Made by a program: the position numbers and the translations under genes
Assembly: GCF_046530675.1 (NCBI RefSeq)
Contig: NZ_CP172558.1
Coordinates: 1,116,001 to 1,180,000 of the forward strand
DNA: 64,000 nt
Source of the DNA: Chitinibacter sp046530675
Lineage (GTDB): Bacteria > Pseudomonadota > Gammaproteobacteria > Burkholderiales > Chitinibacteraceae
Reading direction: 5' to 3'
Shown here: positions 7,379-16,728 of the stretch, in pieces
Layout: each line of letters starts with the position of its first letter
How positions within the stretch are numbered: position 1 is the stretch's first letter
The notes under the pieces: generated by a model
What the model saw: the letters and a program-made list of their open reading frames with translations, nothing else
Database searches by the model: none
What the model was told of the DNA's origin: nothing

Positions 7379-7993
7379 ATGCAAGCATTCCAAGTAACCC
7401 CCCTTAGTAAATCTGAGCTACGTCGCCAACTGCGTCGGGCTCGTGCGGCAATCGATCCGCAACAGCGACAAGCTGCAGCCTGGGAAGTGACCAGATCAAT
7501 TCCCATTTTGCGTCGACTGCGCCGGGGTAAAAAAATCGCAGTCTATGTGCCAGTCGGCGGAGAGTTTCCTGCCTGGCCATTGATTTTGACCGCATTGCAT
7601 CGGGGTTGCGCAGTGTATTTACCGCAAGTTCCCCGCTTTGGCCGCCATTTAAAATTTGTTCGGCTTAACGCGCATTCACGTTGGCAAATGGGCAAATTCA
7701 ATATTCCTGTTCCTGATCACGCTGAGCATTGCCCGCCGAGGGCGCTCGATACTGTGTTTATGCCTTTGCTGGGTTTTGATGCGAAGTTGGCGCGCCTGGG
7801 TCAGGGTGGCGGATATTACGATACGACCTTCGCTTTTCGTCGCCAACGCCGCCAATGGCAAAAACCCAAGCTAATCGGTTTGGCTTTTGCCGTTCAGCAA
7901 GTCGATCATCTGCCTGCCGAGTCTTGGGATTTGCATCTGGATGCGATACAGACTGAAAGCGTTTATATATCAGCGTTACGGTTGAAAGTATAA
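7379..7993 (+). CDS. 5-formyltetrahydrofolate cyclo-ligase
   Basis: This 204-residue cytosolic enzyme makes 5,10-methenyl-THF from 5-formyl-THF with ATP. Family marks are the N-terminal KSELRRQLRRAR, the central IAVYVPVGGEF and the PLLGFDAKLARLGQGGGYYD motif that holds the nucleotide and folate. I placed the start at the ATG at 7379, just after the 6S RNA; an upstream in-frame extension would read through the RNA. Position behind ssrS is the conserved ygfA/fau location, and the two are usually co-transcribed. No clear Shine-Dalgarno is seen before this ATG. Confidence 0.9.
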   Translation: MQAFQVTPLSKSELRRQLRRARAAIDPQQRQAAAWEVTRSIPILRRLRRGKKIAVYVPVGGEFPAWPLILTALHRGCAVYLPQVPRFGRHLKFVRLNAHSRWQMGKFNIPVPDHAEHCPPRALDTVFMPLLGFDAKLARLGQGGGYYDTTFAFRRQRRQWQKPKLIGLAFAVQQVDHLPAESWDLHLDAIQTESVYISALRLKV

Positions 7994-8234
7994 AGGCTAT
8001 CCCGCAGCTACAGCAGTCCGAAACTTGGCTATGATGAATGCAATTTCGATTGCCAAAGTAGAACTTGCCTGAAATATGATCAAAAACAAGTTGTATTCGG
8101 CGAAAATATTGCAGAATAAAAAAAGCTGTTTCAATTAATTGCTAATTGATTTGTAAATAAATTAAACACCTTATCTTGGCGCGAAATGATTTCCTGCACC
8201 TTGATTAGATTTCGTAAAAATTACGGGGTAAGTT

Positions 8235-10772
8235 ATGTCGACTGATGCTCAAATGGAAATTAAAGCGCCTTTGTCCGGGGTCATGGTGGCCTTGGAAAAA
8301 GTACCCGATCCGGTTTTTGCTCAAAAAATGGTTGGCGATGGTATTTCAATTGATCCTACTAGCAATGTTCTGCTCGCGCCGGTCACCGGGAAAGTAACGC
8401 AGCTGCATTCGGCCAAACATGCTGTGACTATTACTGCCGCAAACGGCATTGAAGTATTGATGCATATTGGTCTAGATACGGTGATGCTCAAAGGCCATGG
8501 TTTTATTGCCAAAGTCAAAGAAGGCGATATTGTCGATGTTGGTCAGCCTTTGATCGAATTCGATATGGACATGGTGGCGCAAAAAGCGGTTTCCTTGCTG
8601 ACGCAGATCGTGATTACCAACAGTGATCAGGTGGGTCAATTTCTCCCTGCGACCGGTCTGGTCGTGGCCGGGGTGAATACGGCATTGACTTTGCAACTGG
8701 CTGCAGGCCTTGCTGCTGTTGCCGATGCGGCAACGCCAAGCGGTGAAGCCTATTCCGATCCGATCAAAGTCCCCAATCCCACCGGTCTGCATGCCCGCCC
8801 GGCTGCCGTATTGGCCAATGCTGCCAAAACATATCAATCGGATATCCGCTTGGTGCGTGCCGGTGCAGATGCTAATGCCAAGTCCATTGTTGCAATCATG
8901 GGGCTGGAAGTTCAGCACAATGACGAAATTCGCGTTCGAGCCGCTGGTGCCGATGCGGCAACGGCAGTCAAAGAATTGGCCACGCTGATTCAAAGTGGTT
9001 GCGGCGAAGACGTGGGGGGCGCGGTACCAAAACAAAAACCGGCCCCGCTCAATATCAAGACTGCAACGCCACAACCCAAATCGAGTGATCCGAATGTATT
9101 GAGCGGTGTTTCTGCCTCTCCCGGTCTGGCAGTAGGCAATGTCTTCCACCTGAAACAGGAAGAAATTTCAGTGTGTGAGCAGGGCGAAGACCAGCACGTT
9201 GAAAAACGTCGACTGGATGCGGCGTTGAAAGATGCACATCAGCAACTGGAAAATCTGAAAGCCGAAATTTCAGACGCCAGCAAAGCCGAAATTTTCGCTG
9301 CGCATCAGGAGTTGCTGGAAGATCCGGATCTGCTGGCAATTGCGATTGCCCATATCGGTAAAAATAAAAGCGCTGCGTTCGCCTGGAAAATTGCGTTTAA
9401 CACCTACGCCGATAAACTGGCTGCACTGAAAAATGAAGTGCTCGCCGGCCGAGCTAACGATATTCGCGACGTGGGTCGTCGTGTCTTGCGGCTGATTACC
9501 GGCGTTGCCGAAGCGGCGATGGTCGTTCCGGAAAATTCAATCCTGATCGCACAGGAACTCACGCCTTCTGATACCGCCAGCCTTGATCGGACTCGCGTAC
9601 TGGGTTTCTGTACCACCGGCGGTGGCGCGACCAGTCATGTGGCGATTCTGGCGCGCTCGCTCAATATCCCGGCAATCTGTGGTATTGACGAAGATGTAAT
9701 GCAATTGAGCAACGGGATGCCGGTGATTCTGGATGGGACACGCGGTACTTTGCGCAAAAATCCATCCGAAGCCGAAGTTGCTGCGATTCGTGAAAAACAA
9801 GCCGCGCAAGCGAGCAAACGTGAAGCTGAACTGGCCGCCGCGTTCGAACCTGCCGTCACCAAAGATGGCACACATGTTGAGGTGGTTGCCAATATTGGTG
9901 GTCTGGCTGATGCCCAGCAGGGCGTTAAATTGGGGAGCGAAGGGGTCGGTCTGTTGCGCAGCGAGTTCCTGTACCTTGAGCGTACCGATGCACCGACCGA
10001 GGAAGAGCAAAGCCAGATTTACAGCGATATTGCCAAAGCACTGGGCAATGACAAAACCTTCGTCGTTCGTACGCTGGACGTTGGCGGTGACAAGCCATTG
10101 CCATATTTGCCAATGCCCGCCGAAGAAAATCCTTTCCTGGGGGTGCGCGGGGTGCGTTTGTGTCTGGCCGAACCGGAAATTTTGCATACGCAAGTTCGTT
10201 CTGTATTGCGTTCTGCGCCATTCTCCAAACTGGCCATCATGTTTCCGATGATTACCAGTCTGGAAGAGGTGCGCGAAGTCAAACGCGTTGTTGCAGAAGA
10301 AAAAGCGGCTTTAGGGATTACCGAGGACGTTCAGGTCGGGATCATGGTCGAAGTTCCGGCGACTGCGGTATTGGCCGAGCAGTTTGCCCGCGAAGTGGAT
10401 TTTTTCTCGATCGGTACCAATGATCTGACGCAATACACGCTCGCGATGGATCGCGGTCATCCAAAACTGGCCAAACAGGCTGATGCATTGCACCCCGGCG
10501 TATTGAATCTGATCAATATGACGGTGCAAGGCGCACATAAACATGGCAAATGGGTGGGGGTATGCGGCGGCATCGCCTCGGATCCGATGGCTGTTCCGTT
10601 ATTACTGGGTATGGGTGTTGATGAACTGTCGGTCAGCGTACCCGCAATTCCGGCCATCAAGGCATTGATCCGTACTCTGGATAAGGCCGAATGCCAGAAG
10701 CTGGCAGCAGAAGTTCTGCCATTGGGGACAGTGGCTGAAGTCCGTTCCCGTTTGTCTCAATTGCTTGATTAA
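8235..10772 (+). CDS. PTS multiphosphoryl transfer protein, EIIA(Glc)-HPr-EI fusion
   Basis: This 845-residue cytosolic protein joins three PTS parts. EIIA (about 1-150) has His62 and the phosphoacceptor His77 in VLMHIGLDT. HPr (about 172-258) has His186 in TGLHARPAA. Enzyme I (about 288-845) has His468 in GGGATSHVAIL and the PEP-binding region near the C-terminus (SIGTNDLTQYTLAMDR). It should pass phosphate from PEP to its own HPr and EIIA and on to the EIICB encoded at 11577. The same fusion order is known from GlcNAc- and fructose-type systems of beta-proteobacteria. A 13-base palindrome CGTAAAAATTACG (8213-8225) precedes the start and could be an operator. All catalytic His are intact. 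Confidence 0.93.
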   Translation: MSTDAQMEIKAPLSGVMVALEKVPDPVFAQKMVGDGISIDPTSNVLLAPVTGKVTQLHSAKHAVTITAANGIEVLMHIGLDTVMLKGHGFIAKVKEGDIVDVGQPLIEFDMDMVAQKAVSLLTQIVITNSDQVGQFLPATGLVVAGVNTALTLQLAAGLAAVADAATPSGEAYSDPIKVPNPTGLHARPAAVLANAAKTYQSDIRLVRAGADANAKSIVAIMGLEVQHNDEIRVRAAGADAATAVKELATLIQSGCGEDVGGAVPKQKPAPLNIKTATPQPKSSDPNVLSGVSASPGLAVGNVFHLKQEEISVCEQGEDQHVEKRRLDAALKDAHQQLENLKAEISDASKAEIFAAHQELLEDPDLLAIAIAHIGKNKSAAFAWKIAFNTYADKLAALKNEVLAGRANDIRDVGRRVLRLITGVAEAAMVVPENSILIAQELTPSDTASLDRTRVLGFCTTGGGATSHVAILARSLNIPAICGIDEDVMQLSNGMPVILDGTRGTLRKNPSEAEVAAIREKQAAQASKREAELAAAFEPAVTKDGTHVEVVANIGGLADAQQGVKLGSEGVGLLRSEFLYLERTDAPTEEEQSQIYSDIAKALGNDKTFVVRTLDVGGDKPLPYLPMPAEENPFLGVRGVRLCLAEPEILHTQVRSVLRSAPFSKLAIMFPMITSLEEVREVKRVVAEEKAALGITEDVQVGIMVEVPATAVLAEQFAREVDFFSIGTNDLTQYTLAMDRGHPKLAKQADALHPGVLNLINMTVQGAHKHGKWVGVCGGIASDPMAVPLLLGMGVDELSVSVPAIPAIKALIRTLDKAECQKLAAEVLPLGTVAEVRSRLSQLLD

Positions 10773-10784
10773 GGAGTTGCCTCT

Positions 10785-11120
10785 ATGGCGTTGATAATCA
10801 GTTTTTTACTGGGTTTGCTTGTCGGTGTTGTTGCCATGCAGTTGCAGCGCAAAACAGCTGATACTGTCCGCAGCAAAACGCCTGTTGCGCCGCAGATGAA
10901 TGTAGAACCGCTTTCCGTTTTGAAGGAAGCATGGCTTGCAGCTCTGGGCGGTGAAAAAAATGTGCAACAGGCACAAGCCATCGCAGCAACCCGGGTTCGG
11001 GTCAGCCTGCAAGATGGTAATTGCTTGGATGAAGCCGCTTTGACCCAGTCGGGTGTGCAGGCGGTTGTACCGATCAATGCGCAGGTATTTCACTTGATTG
11101 TTGGACCTCAGGCGGTTTGA
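10785..11120 (+). CDS. Small membrane-anchored EIIB-like protein lacking the phosphoacceptor Cys
   Basis: The 111-residue product has one N-terminal membrane helix (LIISFLLGLLVGVVAMQL) and then a PTS EIIB-like domain (about 45-108). The segment corresponding to the EIIB active loop reads AIAATRVRV, with Ala where EIIB has Cys, so it cannot carry phosphate as usual. It closely resembles the second, also Cys-less, EIIB domain at the end of the EIICB gene at 11577 (shared AVVP.N..V.HLIVG). AAGGAG at 10771 overlaps the stop of the upstream EI fusion gene, so the two are co-translated. I infer a regulatory or scaffold role in the PTS; no function is established from sequence. Confidence 0.75.
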   Translation: MALIISFLLGLLVGVVAMQLQRKTADTVRSKTPVAPQMNVEPLSVLKEAWLAALGGEKNVQQAQAIAATRVRVSLQDGNCLDEAALTQSGVQAVVPINAQVFHLIVGPQAV

Positions 11121-11228
11121 GCAGGATGACACGGATGGTCGGTCGATGGTATTGCTGAAGCGCGATTGTGAAACCTGAGTACAAGGACTGTTGCAGTGCT
11201 TCAATCGCTTTGTCGATCTCGTCTGCCG

Positions 11229-11262
11229 ACCGACCCGTCTTTTGGTGGGTCGGTTTTTTTTT
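11229..11262 (+). terminator. Rho-independent terminator behind the EI fusion/EIIB-like pair
   Basis: CCGACCC and GGGTCGG pair around a short loop, followed by about ten T. It separates the EI operon from the EIICB gene. Confidence 0.9.
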
Positions 11263-11576
11263 TGATCTGGATCAATAAATACCCCGTACTGGTATTTCAA
11301 TGTAGGCTTTTTAATGTATTGCTCTCGCCTCTATACCCACGAATAATTAATTCCAGATTATTCAGGTTTTAAAGTTGGCCATTTGGCTCGGCGGCAGCCT
11401 CTTGGACTTTCGAGTTCGTAGCGAGGGAGAGTCCGGTTTGAGACAGATTTCACGCATTTTCGGGGCGAATAACCCTTGTGTAACAAGGAAATGCGATGAA
11501 ATATGACCAAATCCGGCTTTTCCGCAGCAGAACAGTCGAAAGCCTGACAGGCTGCTAGACACTTAGGAGAAAGTCG
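11263..11576 (+). other. Long untranslated leader or promoter region of the EIICB gene
   Basis: Between the terminator and the EIICB start lie about 310 bases without a supportable gene. A degenerate GGTATT...CTATACCC pair (about 11291-11338) may be another copy of the dispersed palindrome. The gene has AGGAGA (11564-11569) before its ATG. The leader is long enough for control by a regulator or small RNA, but I see no known operator or riboswitch. Confidence 0.4.
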
Positions 11577-13271
11577 ATGTTTAAAAATGCATTTTCAACA
11601 TTGCAAAAAATTGGCAAGGCGCTGATGTTGCCGGTGGCGGTATTGCCGGTGGCGGGTTTATTACTCGGGATTGGTGCTTCGAATTTTTCATTTATTCCAG
11701 CCATTGTTTCGGATTTGATGGAAGCAGGTGGCGGTGCTATTTTTGGACATTTGCCACTGATTTTCGCCATCGGCGTTGCTTTGGGTCTGACCGAAAATGA
11801 TGGTGTAGCCGCTATCGCAGCGACAGTAGGTTTTGTCGTGTTGCTGGCAACGATGGGGGTAATGGCGCCAGTCATGGGCGTTGAACCTGCTACGGTCATG
11901 GGAATGAAATCGATGGAAACCGGCGTCTTTGGCGGGATTATCATCGGTGGTGTTGCAGCAACGCTGTTTAATAAATATTACCGGATCGAATTGCCGTCTT
12001 ATCTCGGGTTTTTTGCCGGCAAGCGTTTTGTTCCGATTGTGACCGGCATTGCGGCGATTTTTGTTGGTGTGCTCATGTCTTTGATCTGGCCAACAATTCA
12101 GGGTGGAATTAACAACTTCTCGCAATGGGCTGCGCATTCTGACCCGCGTAGCGCGGCGACCGTGTACGGTTTTGTTGAACGGATGTTGATTCCATTCGGT
12201 CTGCACCACATCTGGAACGTACCGTTTTTCTTTGAAATCGGCTCGTTTACCGATGCTGCAGGCAAAGTGGTTCATGGCGATATCGCGCGTTTCTTTGCCG
12301 GTGATCCTACGGCCGGTATCTTGTCGGGTGCTTTCTTCTTCAAAATGTTTGGTTTGCCTGCTGCCGCATTTGCCATCTGGCATACCGCCAAACCCGAGAA
12401 AAAAGTCGCCGTTGGCGGAATGATGGTGTCGGCTGCGCTGACTTCATTTCTGACCGGGATTACCGAACCGATCGAATTCGCGTTTATGTTTGTTGCGCCT
12501 GTACTGTATGTGATCCATGCGTTTTTGGCCGCATCTGGTCAGTTTGTGGCAAGCACATTGAATATGCACATGGGCTTTACCTTCTCGCAAGGCGGGATCG
12601 ATTTCCTGATTTTCAATGCCTTCGGTGTGTATGCGAAAAACTGGTGGTATGTGCTGATCGTCGGGCCGATTTATGCCGCGATCTATTACAGCATATTCCG
12701 CTTTGTCATTACCAAATGGAATCTGAAAACGCCGGGTCGTGAAGATGACAGCGCTGAAACGGCGACGGTAGCGACTGCCAGCAGTGGTGGCATGGCGCAT
12801 GATCTGGTTCTGGCTTTTGGTGGTGCAAGCAATATCGCTTCGCTTGATGCATGTATCACTCGCTTGCGCGTTTCTGTTGCCGATGTGGCCAAAGTCAACC
12901 AGGCAAAACTTAAATCATTGGGCGCTACTGGAGTTATGCAGGTTGGTAACAATATGCAGGCTATTTTCGGCACCCGTTCGGAAAATCTGAAAACTGCCAT
13001 GTCGGAATATATGAAGTCTGGCGCGACTCAGGCAATGCCAGAGGCTTCGTCGAATTTGGCCTTGCAAGCGGCGCTGGGCGGTAAAGCCAATATCCGTAGT
13101 GCTTTGCCTACCGCAGTGACGCGAATTCGGGTTGAGCTGGTTGATCCTAAACTGCTCGATCTTGATGCGCTCAAAGCACAGGGCATCGAAGCGGTTGTGC
13201 CATTGAACGATGGTGTGGTTCACCTGATTGTCGGTGATCGTGCCGAGCAGTTGGCTAATTTATTACTTTAA
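11577..13271 (+). CDS. PTS EIICB permease, glucose/N-acetylglucosamine family, with an extra Cys-less EIIB domain
   Basis: This 564-residue inner-membrane permease has EIIC (1-385) with the family signatures GLHHIWNVPF (208-217), GDPTAG and GITEPIEF (294-301). The first EIIB domain (about 408-480) has Cys426 in LDACITRLRV. A second EIIB-like domain (about 493-564) has Ala at that site (LPTAVTRIRV). The EIIC start (MFKNAFSTLQKIGKALMLPV) resembles PtsG, and the later part (GFTFSQGGIDF) resembles NagE, so both glucose and GlcNAc are candidates. It should accept phosphate from the EIIA-HPr-EI fusion. A terminator follows. The added Cys-less domain is a paralogue of the small protein at 10785. Confidence 0.9.
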   Translation: MFKNAFSTLQKIGKALMLPVAVLPVAGLLLGIGASNFSFIPAIVSDLMEAGGGAIFGHLPLIFAIGVALGLTENDGVAAIAATVGFVVLLATMGVMAPVMGVEPATVMGMKSMETGVFGGIIIGGVAATLFNKYYRIELPSYLGFFAGKRFVPIVTGIAAIFVGVLMSLIWPTIQGGINNFSQWAAHSDPRSAATVYGFVERMLIPFGLHHIWNVPFFFEIGSFTDAAGKVVHGDIARFFAGDPTAGILSGAFFFKMFGLPAAAFAIWHTAKPEKKVAVGGMMVSAALTSFLTGITEPIEFAFMFVAPVLYVIHAFLAASGQFVASTLNMHMGFTFSQGGIDFLIFNAFGVYAKNWWYVLIVGPIYAAIYYSIFRFVITKWNLKTPGREDDSAETATVATASSGGMAHDLVLAFGGASNIASLDACITRLRVSVADVAKVNQAKLKSLGATGVMQVGNNMQAIFGTRSENLKTAMSEYMKSGATQAMPEASSNLALQAALGGKANIRSALPTAVTRIRVELVDPKLLDLDALKAQGIEAVVPLNDGVVHLIVGDRAEQLANLLL

Positions 13272-13292
13272 TCAATCCTGCTGCTTGAACTG

Positions 13293-13317
13293 AGCCCATC
13301 CCTAGGATGGGCTTTTT
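13293..13317 (+). terminator. Rho-independent terminator of the EIICB gene
   Basis: AGCCCATCC and GGATGGGCT form a 9-bp stem around CTA, followed by five T. Confidence 0.9.
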
Positions 13318-13377
13318 GCTGTCTATTGGTGGCAAATTTTGCTGGATAGTCTCGCGGCTTTCAGCCAAACTTTGTCT

Positions 13378-14376
13378 ATGGCACGTGAAAAACACTTAAA
13401 ACTTCCTAGTTATCGCCCGGCAAGCTGGCTGCCTGGTGGTCATGCCCAGACCATTTACGCTGCGACCTTGCTCTGGCAGCGACCGATCAAATACCAGCGC
13501 GAACACTGGACGACCCCCGATCTGGATGCCATTGGCGTCGACTGGACTGGAGGACGCGCAGGCACACCCTTGATTGTGCTGTTTCACGGTCTGGAGGGGA
13601 GTTCGCATAGTCACTACGTGTTGTCGCTTTTTTCTCAGGCGTATCGGCAAGGCTGGCGCGGTGTTGTCCCGCATTTTCGGACTTGTGGCAATGTGCCCAA
13701 TCGCTTGCCGCGCAGTTACCATGCCGGTGATTCAGCCGAAATTGACTGGATCTTGCGACGACTGAAAAAACAATTTCCCAATATTCCCTTGTTTGCCGTC
13801 GGTTATTCGCTCGGCGGTAATGCTTTGCTGAAATGGCTGGGTGAGCAGGGCGAACAGGCTGGCAAGATCCTTTATGCCGCTGCTGCGGTTTCTGCCCCCA
13901 TGGATCTGGCCGCATGCGGCAATCAACTTGATTCGGGGCTGAACCGTCATCTGTATACGCGCGGCTTTCTGGGAACGATGCGTAAAAAAGCCCAATATAA
14001 GCTCAAATTTTCCGAAAATCCGTTTATTGATTGGCAGCAAGTCAAAAAAGTACGCACCTTGCGCGAGTTTGATGATCTGGTGACTGCACCATTGCATGGC
14101 TTTTTTGGCGTCGAAGATTACTGGAGCCGTGCAAGCAGCAAAAGCGTGCTCAAACAAATTGCCGTGCCGACTTTGATGATCAATGCGCTGGACGATCCCT
14201 TTGTTCCTGCGCATAGTTTGCCGGGTGAAAATGATGTTTCGGAACATGTGCAACTGATTCAACCCCGCAACGGTGGGCATGTCGGTTTTGTTTCCGGCTG
14301 GCCGCCGGGCCGTTTGAACTGGCTGCCGGATACCTTGCTGAAATTTTTTCAATATCACACGCCGCTGGTGAAATAA
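13378..14376 (+). CDS. YheT-family alpha/beta hydrolase
   Basis: This 332-residue protein begins near PASWLPGGHAQTIYA, the signature of the YheT/ABHD1-3 group. The oxyanion region reads LFHGLEGSSHSHY, and the nucleophile Ser lies in GYSLGGNALLKWLG; an acid (DDPFVP) and His (NGGHVGF) complete a triad. The substrate is unknown; eukaryotic relatives act on lipids. I chose the ATG at 13378; an in-frame TTG at 13339 would add 13 residues, and neither has a strong Shine-Dalgarno. The stop directly abuts the next start (TAA then ATG), so it forms an operon with the phosphohexomutase and nadC genes. Confidence 0.85.
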   Translation: MAREKHLKLPSYRPASWLPGGHAQTIYAATLLWQRPIKYQREHWTTPDLDAIGVDWTGGRAGTPLIVLFHGLEGSSHSHYVLSLFSQAYRQGWRGVVPHFRTCGNVPNRLPRSYHAGDSAEIDWILRRLKKQFPNIPLFAVGYSLGGNALLKWLGEQGEQAGKILYAAAAVSAPMDLAACGNQLDSGLNRHLYTRGFLGTMRKKAQYKLKFSENPFIDWQQVKKVRTLREFDDLVTAPLHGFFGVEDYWSRASSKSVLKQIAVPTLMINALDDPFVPAHSLPGENDVSEHVQLIQPRNGGHVGFVSGWPPGRLNWLPDTLLKFFQYHTPLVK

Positions 14377-15756
14377 ATGAATCGCGTGCCTGCTGAAATT
14401 TTTAAAGCTTATGATGTGCGCGGCCCGGTTTCATTGTTGAGCAGTGAAGTGGCTTACTGGGTAGGTCGTGCCGTTGGCGCACAAGCTAGGGCGCGCCATA
14501 TCAAAACGATTGCGCTGGCAGGAGATGGCCGTTTATCGACGCCTGAATTGATGCAGGCTACCGAGCACGGATTGCTTGAGGCAGGGGTATCTGTCTGCAA
14601 GCTAGGTCTAGCTAGCACTCCATTGCTATACTTCGCTGCAAAACATCATGCGGACGCGTCTGGGGTGATGATTACCGGTAGTCATAATCCGCCCGAATAC
14701 AATGGCATCAAGCTGGTGCTGGGTGGCGAAACCATCGATGGCGCTGCACTGCAGCAATTGCGCGAACAAATCGAGGCTGATGATTTACCGCTGGCCACTG
14801 GTGGCGTGGTGCAGCATATCGATGTTCACGCTGATTATTTGCGGCAATTAAAACAGGCCATCGGGCTGGCTAATGACATCAGTCGACGGATCAAAGTCGT
14901 GATTGATTGCGGCAACGGGATTGCTGGTGCTGTCGCGCCGAGATTATTTCGCGAACTGGGTTGTGAAGTGATCGAGTTGTATTGCGACGTCGACGGTCAT
15001 TTCCCCAATCATCATCCCGACCCGCAAGTCGCTGAAAATTTGCGCGAGCTGCGTGCCAAAGTCGCCGAATTGAACGCTGATATCGGCATCGCTTTTGACG
15101 GCGACGGTGATCGCCTTGGCGTCGTCACGCGCAGCGGGCAGATTATTCCGGGTGATCGGCTGTTGATGATTTTCGCCAGCATCGTCTTGGCGCAGCAATC
15201 CGGCCATGTGCTCTACGATGTGAAATCGAGCCGCGCCGTCGCGCAGTGGGTTAGGCAATTGGGCGGCACATCGGAAGCGATTCCAACCGGCCATTCGCAT
15301 ATGAAACGCAAACTCAAGCAAAGTAAAGCGCTGCTGGCGGGGGAGTTGTCGGGGCATTTCGCTTTTGCCGGCTGGGGCGTTGATGATGCCTTGTACGCAG
15401 GCGCCAGATTGCTCTGTTCGATTGCTGACGGGCTTGAACTCGATGCCCTGCTGGCCAAATTGCCAATATGTCTGAGCACGCCCGAATTGCAAATTGCGCT
15501 GACCGGAGCCGGGCATTTGCTGGTCAAAGACATCGCAGCCAAGGCACAATTTCCCACCGCAAGCAGCATTAGCTTCATTGACGGCTTGCGAATAGAATAC
15601 GCCGACGGTTTTGGCCTGATTCGCGCGTCGAATACGACGCCGGTACTCACATTACGTATCGAAGCCGATGACGCGTCCGCGCTGCATCGCATCGAACAAG
15701 AACTCGCCGCGGCCATCGCGCCGCTTCCTTTTCCTCAATACAGTTTGAATCAATGA
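14377..15756 (+). CDS. Phosphomannomutase/phosphoglucomutase (AlgC/ManB type)
   Basis: This 459-residue cytosolic enzyme interconverts hexose 1- and 6-phosphates, feeding cell-envelope sugars. The four alpha-D-phosphohexomutase motifs are present: start FKAYDVRG, the phosphoserine loop TGSHNPPEYNG, the metal loop DGDGDR and the sugar loop GELSGHFAF, with a C-terminal phosphate-binding segment RASNTTPVL. The family length is normal. The ATG follows the upstream stop without a gap, and its own stop overlaps nadC by ATGA. AlgC-type enzymes often accept both glucose and mannose phosphates; sequence alone does not decide this. Confidence 0.9.
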   Translation: MNRVPAEIFKAYDVRGPVSLLSSEVAYWVGRAVGAQARARHIKTIALAGDGRLSTPELMQATEHGLLEAGVSVCKLGLASTPLLYFAAKHHADASGVMITGSHNPPEYNGIKLVLGGETIDGAALQQLREQIEADDLPLATGGVVQHIDVHADYLRQLKQAIGLANDISRRIKVVIDCGNGIAGAVAPRLFRELGCEVIELYCDVDGHFPNHHPDPQVAENLRELRAKVAELNADIGIAFDGDGDRLGVVTRSGQIIPGDRLLMIFASIVLAQQSGHVLYDVKSSRAVAQWVRQLGGTSEAIPTGHSHMKRKLKQSKALLAGELSGHFAFAGWGVDDALYAGARLLCSIADGLELDALLAKLPICLSTPELQIALTGAGHLLVKDIAAKAQFPTASSISFIDGLRIEYADGFGLIRASNTTPVLTLRIEADDASALHRIEQELAAAIAPLPFPQYSLNQ

Positions 15757-16592
15757 CCCAGCTTCCTCCGCACCACCTGATTGCCGCCAACGTCGCCGCA
15801 GCGCTTGCCGAAGACATCGGCGAATGTGACTGGACCGCTCAGCTCATTCCCGCAACGAACACCGCGCAGGCGCAAATCATCGTCCGAGAAGCCGCCGTGA
15901 TTTGTGGCCTGCCGTGGGCGAATGAAGTTATCCGCCAAGTCGACGCTAGCATTCAAATCGACTGGAAAATTACTGAGGGGGAGTATGTGGCTGCGGATCA
16001 AGTGTTGTGCGTTCTGCAGGGCAATGCCCGCCCTTTATTAACAGCCGAGCGTAGCATACTGAATTTCATCCAGACTTTATCTGCCGTCGCGACTGAAACT
16101 CGTCGTTACGCCGACGTTGTCGTTGGCACCAATGCCGTCGTTCACGACACGCGCAAAACCATTCCCGGCCTGCGCCGCGCACAAAAATACGCCGTGACCG
16201 TCGGTGGCGGTGCCAATCAACGTATGGCTTTATACGACGGCATTTTAATCAAAGAGAATCACATCCTAGCCGCAGGCAGCATCGCGAACGCACTCGCCGC
16301 AGCGCAAGCACTTGCGCCCAAACATGTCACGATCCAGATTGAAGTCGAAAATCTGGACGAACTCGCGCAAGCACTCGCTGGCGGCGCTGTGTCAGTGCTG
16401 TTAGATAATATGAGTTTGGTTGATATGCGCCGTGCGGTTGAAATGGCGCAAGGTAAAGCCATATTGGAAGCATCGGGTGGCGTAGATCTAACGACCATTC
16501 GTGCGATTGCCGAAACCGGCGTTGACCGGATTTCAGTCGGTAAACTCACCAAAGACATCCAGGCCATCGATTTATCGATGCGATTTAGCTGA
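15753..16592 (+). CDS. nadC: Nicotinate-nucleotide pyrophosphorylase (carboxylating)
   Basis: This 279-residue enzyme makes nicotinate mononucleotide from quinolinate and PRPP in de novo NAD synthesis. Family marks are LTAERSILNFIQTLSAVAT, the HDTRKTIPGLRRAQKYAV block, the GGGANQRMALYDGILIKENH block and the C-terminal EASGGVDLTTIRAIAETGVD. Length is normal. The start overlaps the preceding stop (ATGA), so translation is coupled. nadA and nadB are not in the window. A terminator closes this three-gene operon before the rRNA promoter. Confidence 0.95.
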   Translation: MTQLPPHHLIAANVAAALAEDIGECDWTAQLIPATNTAQAQIIVREAAVICGLPWANEVIRQVDASIQIDWKITEGEYVAADQVLCVLQGNARPLLTAERSILNFIQTLSAVATETRRYADVVVGTNAVVHDTRKTIPGLRRAQKYAVTVGGGANQRMALYDGILIKENHILAAGSIANALAAAQALAPKHVTIQIEVENLDELAQALAGGAVSVLLDNMSLVDMRRAVEMAQGKAILEASGGVDLTTIRAIAETGVDRISVGKLTKDIQAIDLSMRFS

Positions 16593-16606
16593 GCTAAGCC
16601 ATGATC

Positions 16607-16640
16607 CACAAAGCCCGCGTCAGCGGGCTTTGTGCTTTTC
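16607..16640 (+). terminator. Rho-independent terminator behind nadC
   Basis: CACAAAGCCCGC and GCGGGCTTTGTG pair as a long stem with a very short loop, followed by a T-rich stretch. Confidence 0.9.
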
Positions 16641-16728
16641 AGCCTTTAGCCTGCTGCGATGCGTTTTATAGGTTCTTTTTGTTTTCAGTGACTTAACGCC
16701 TTTGTGGCATTTTCTTGCTCGATAGCAG

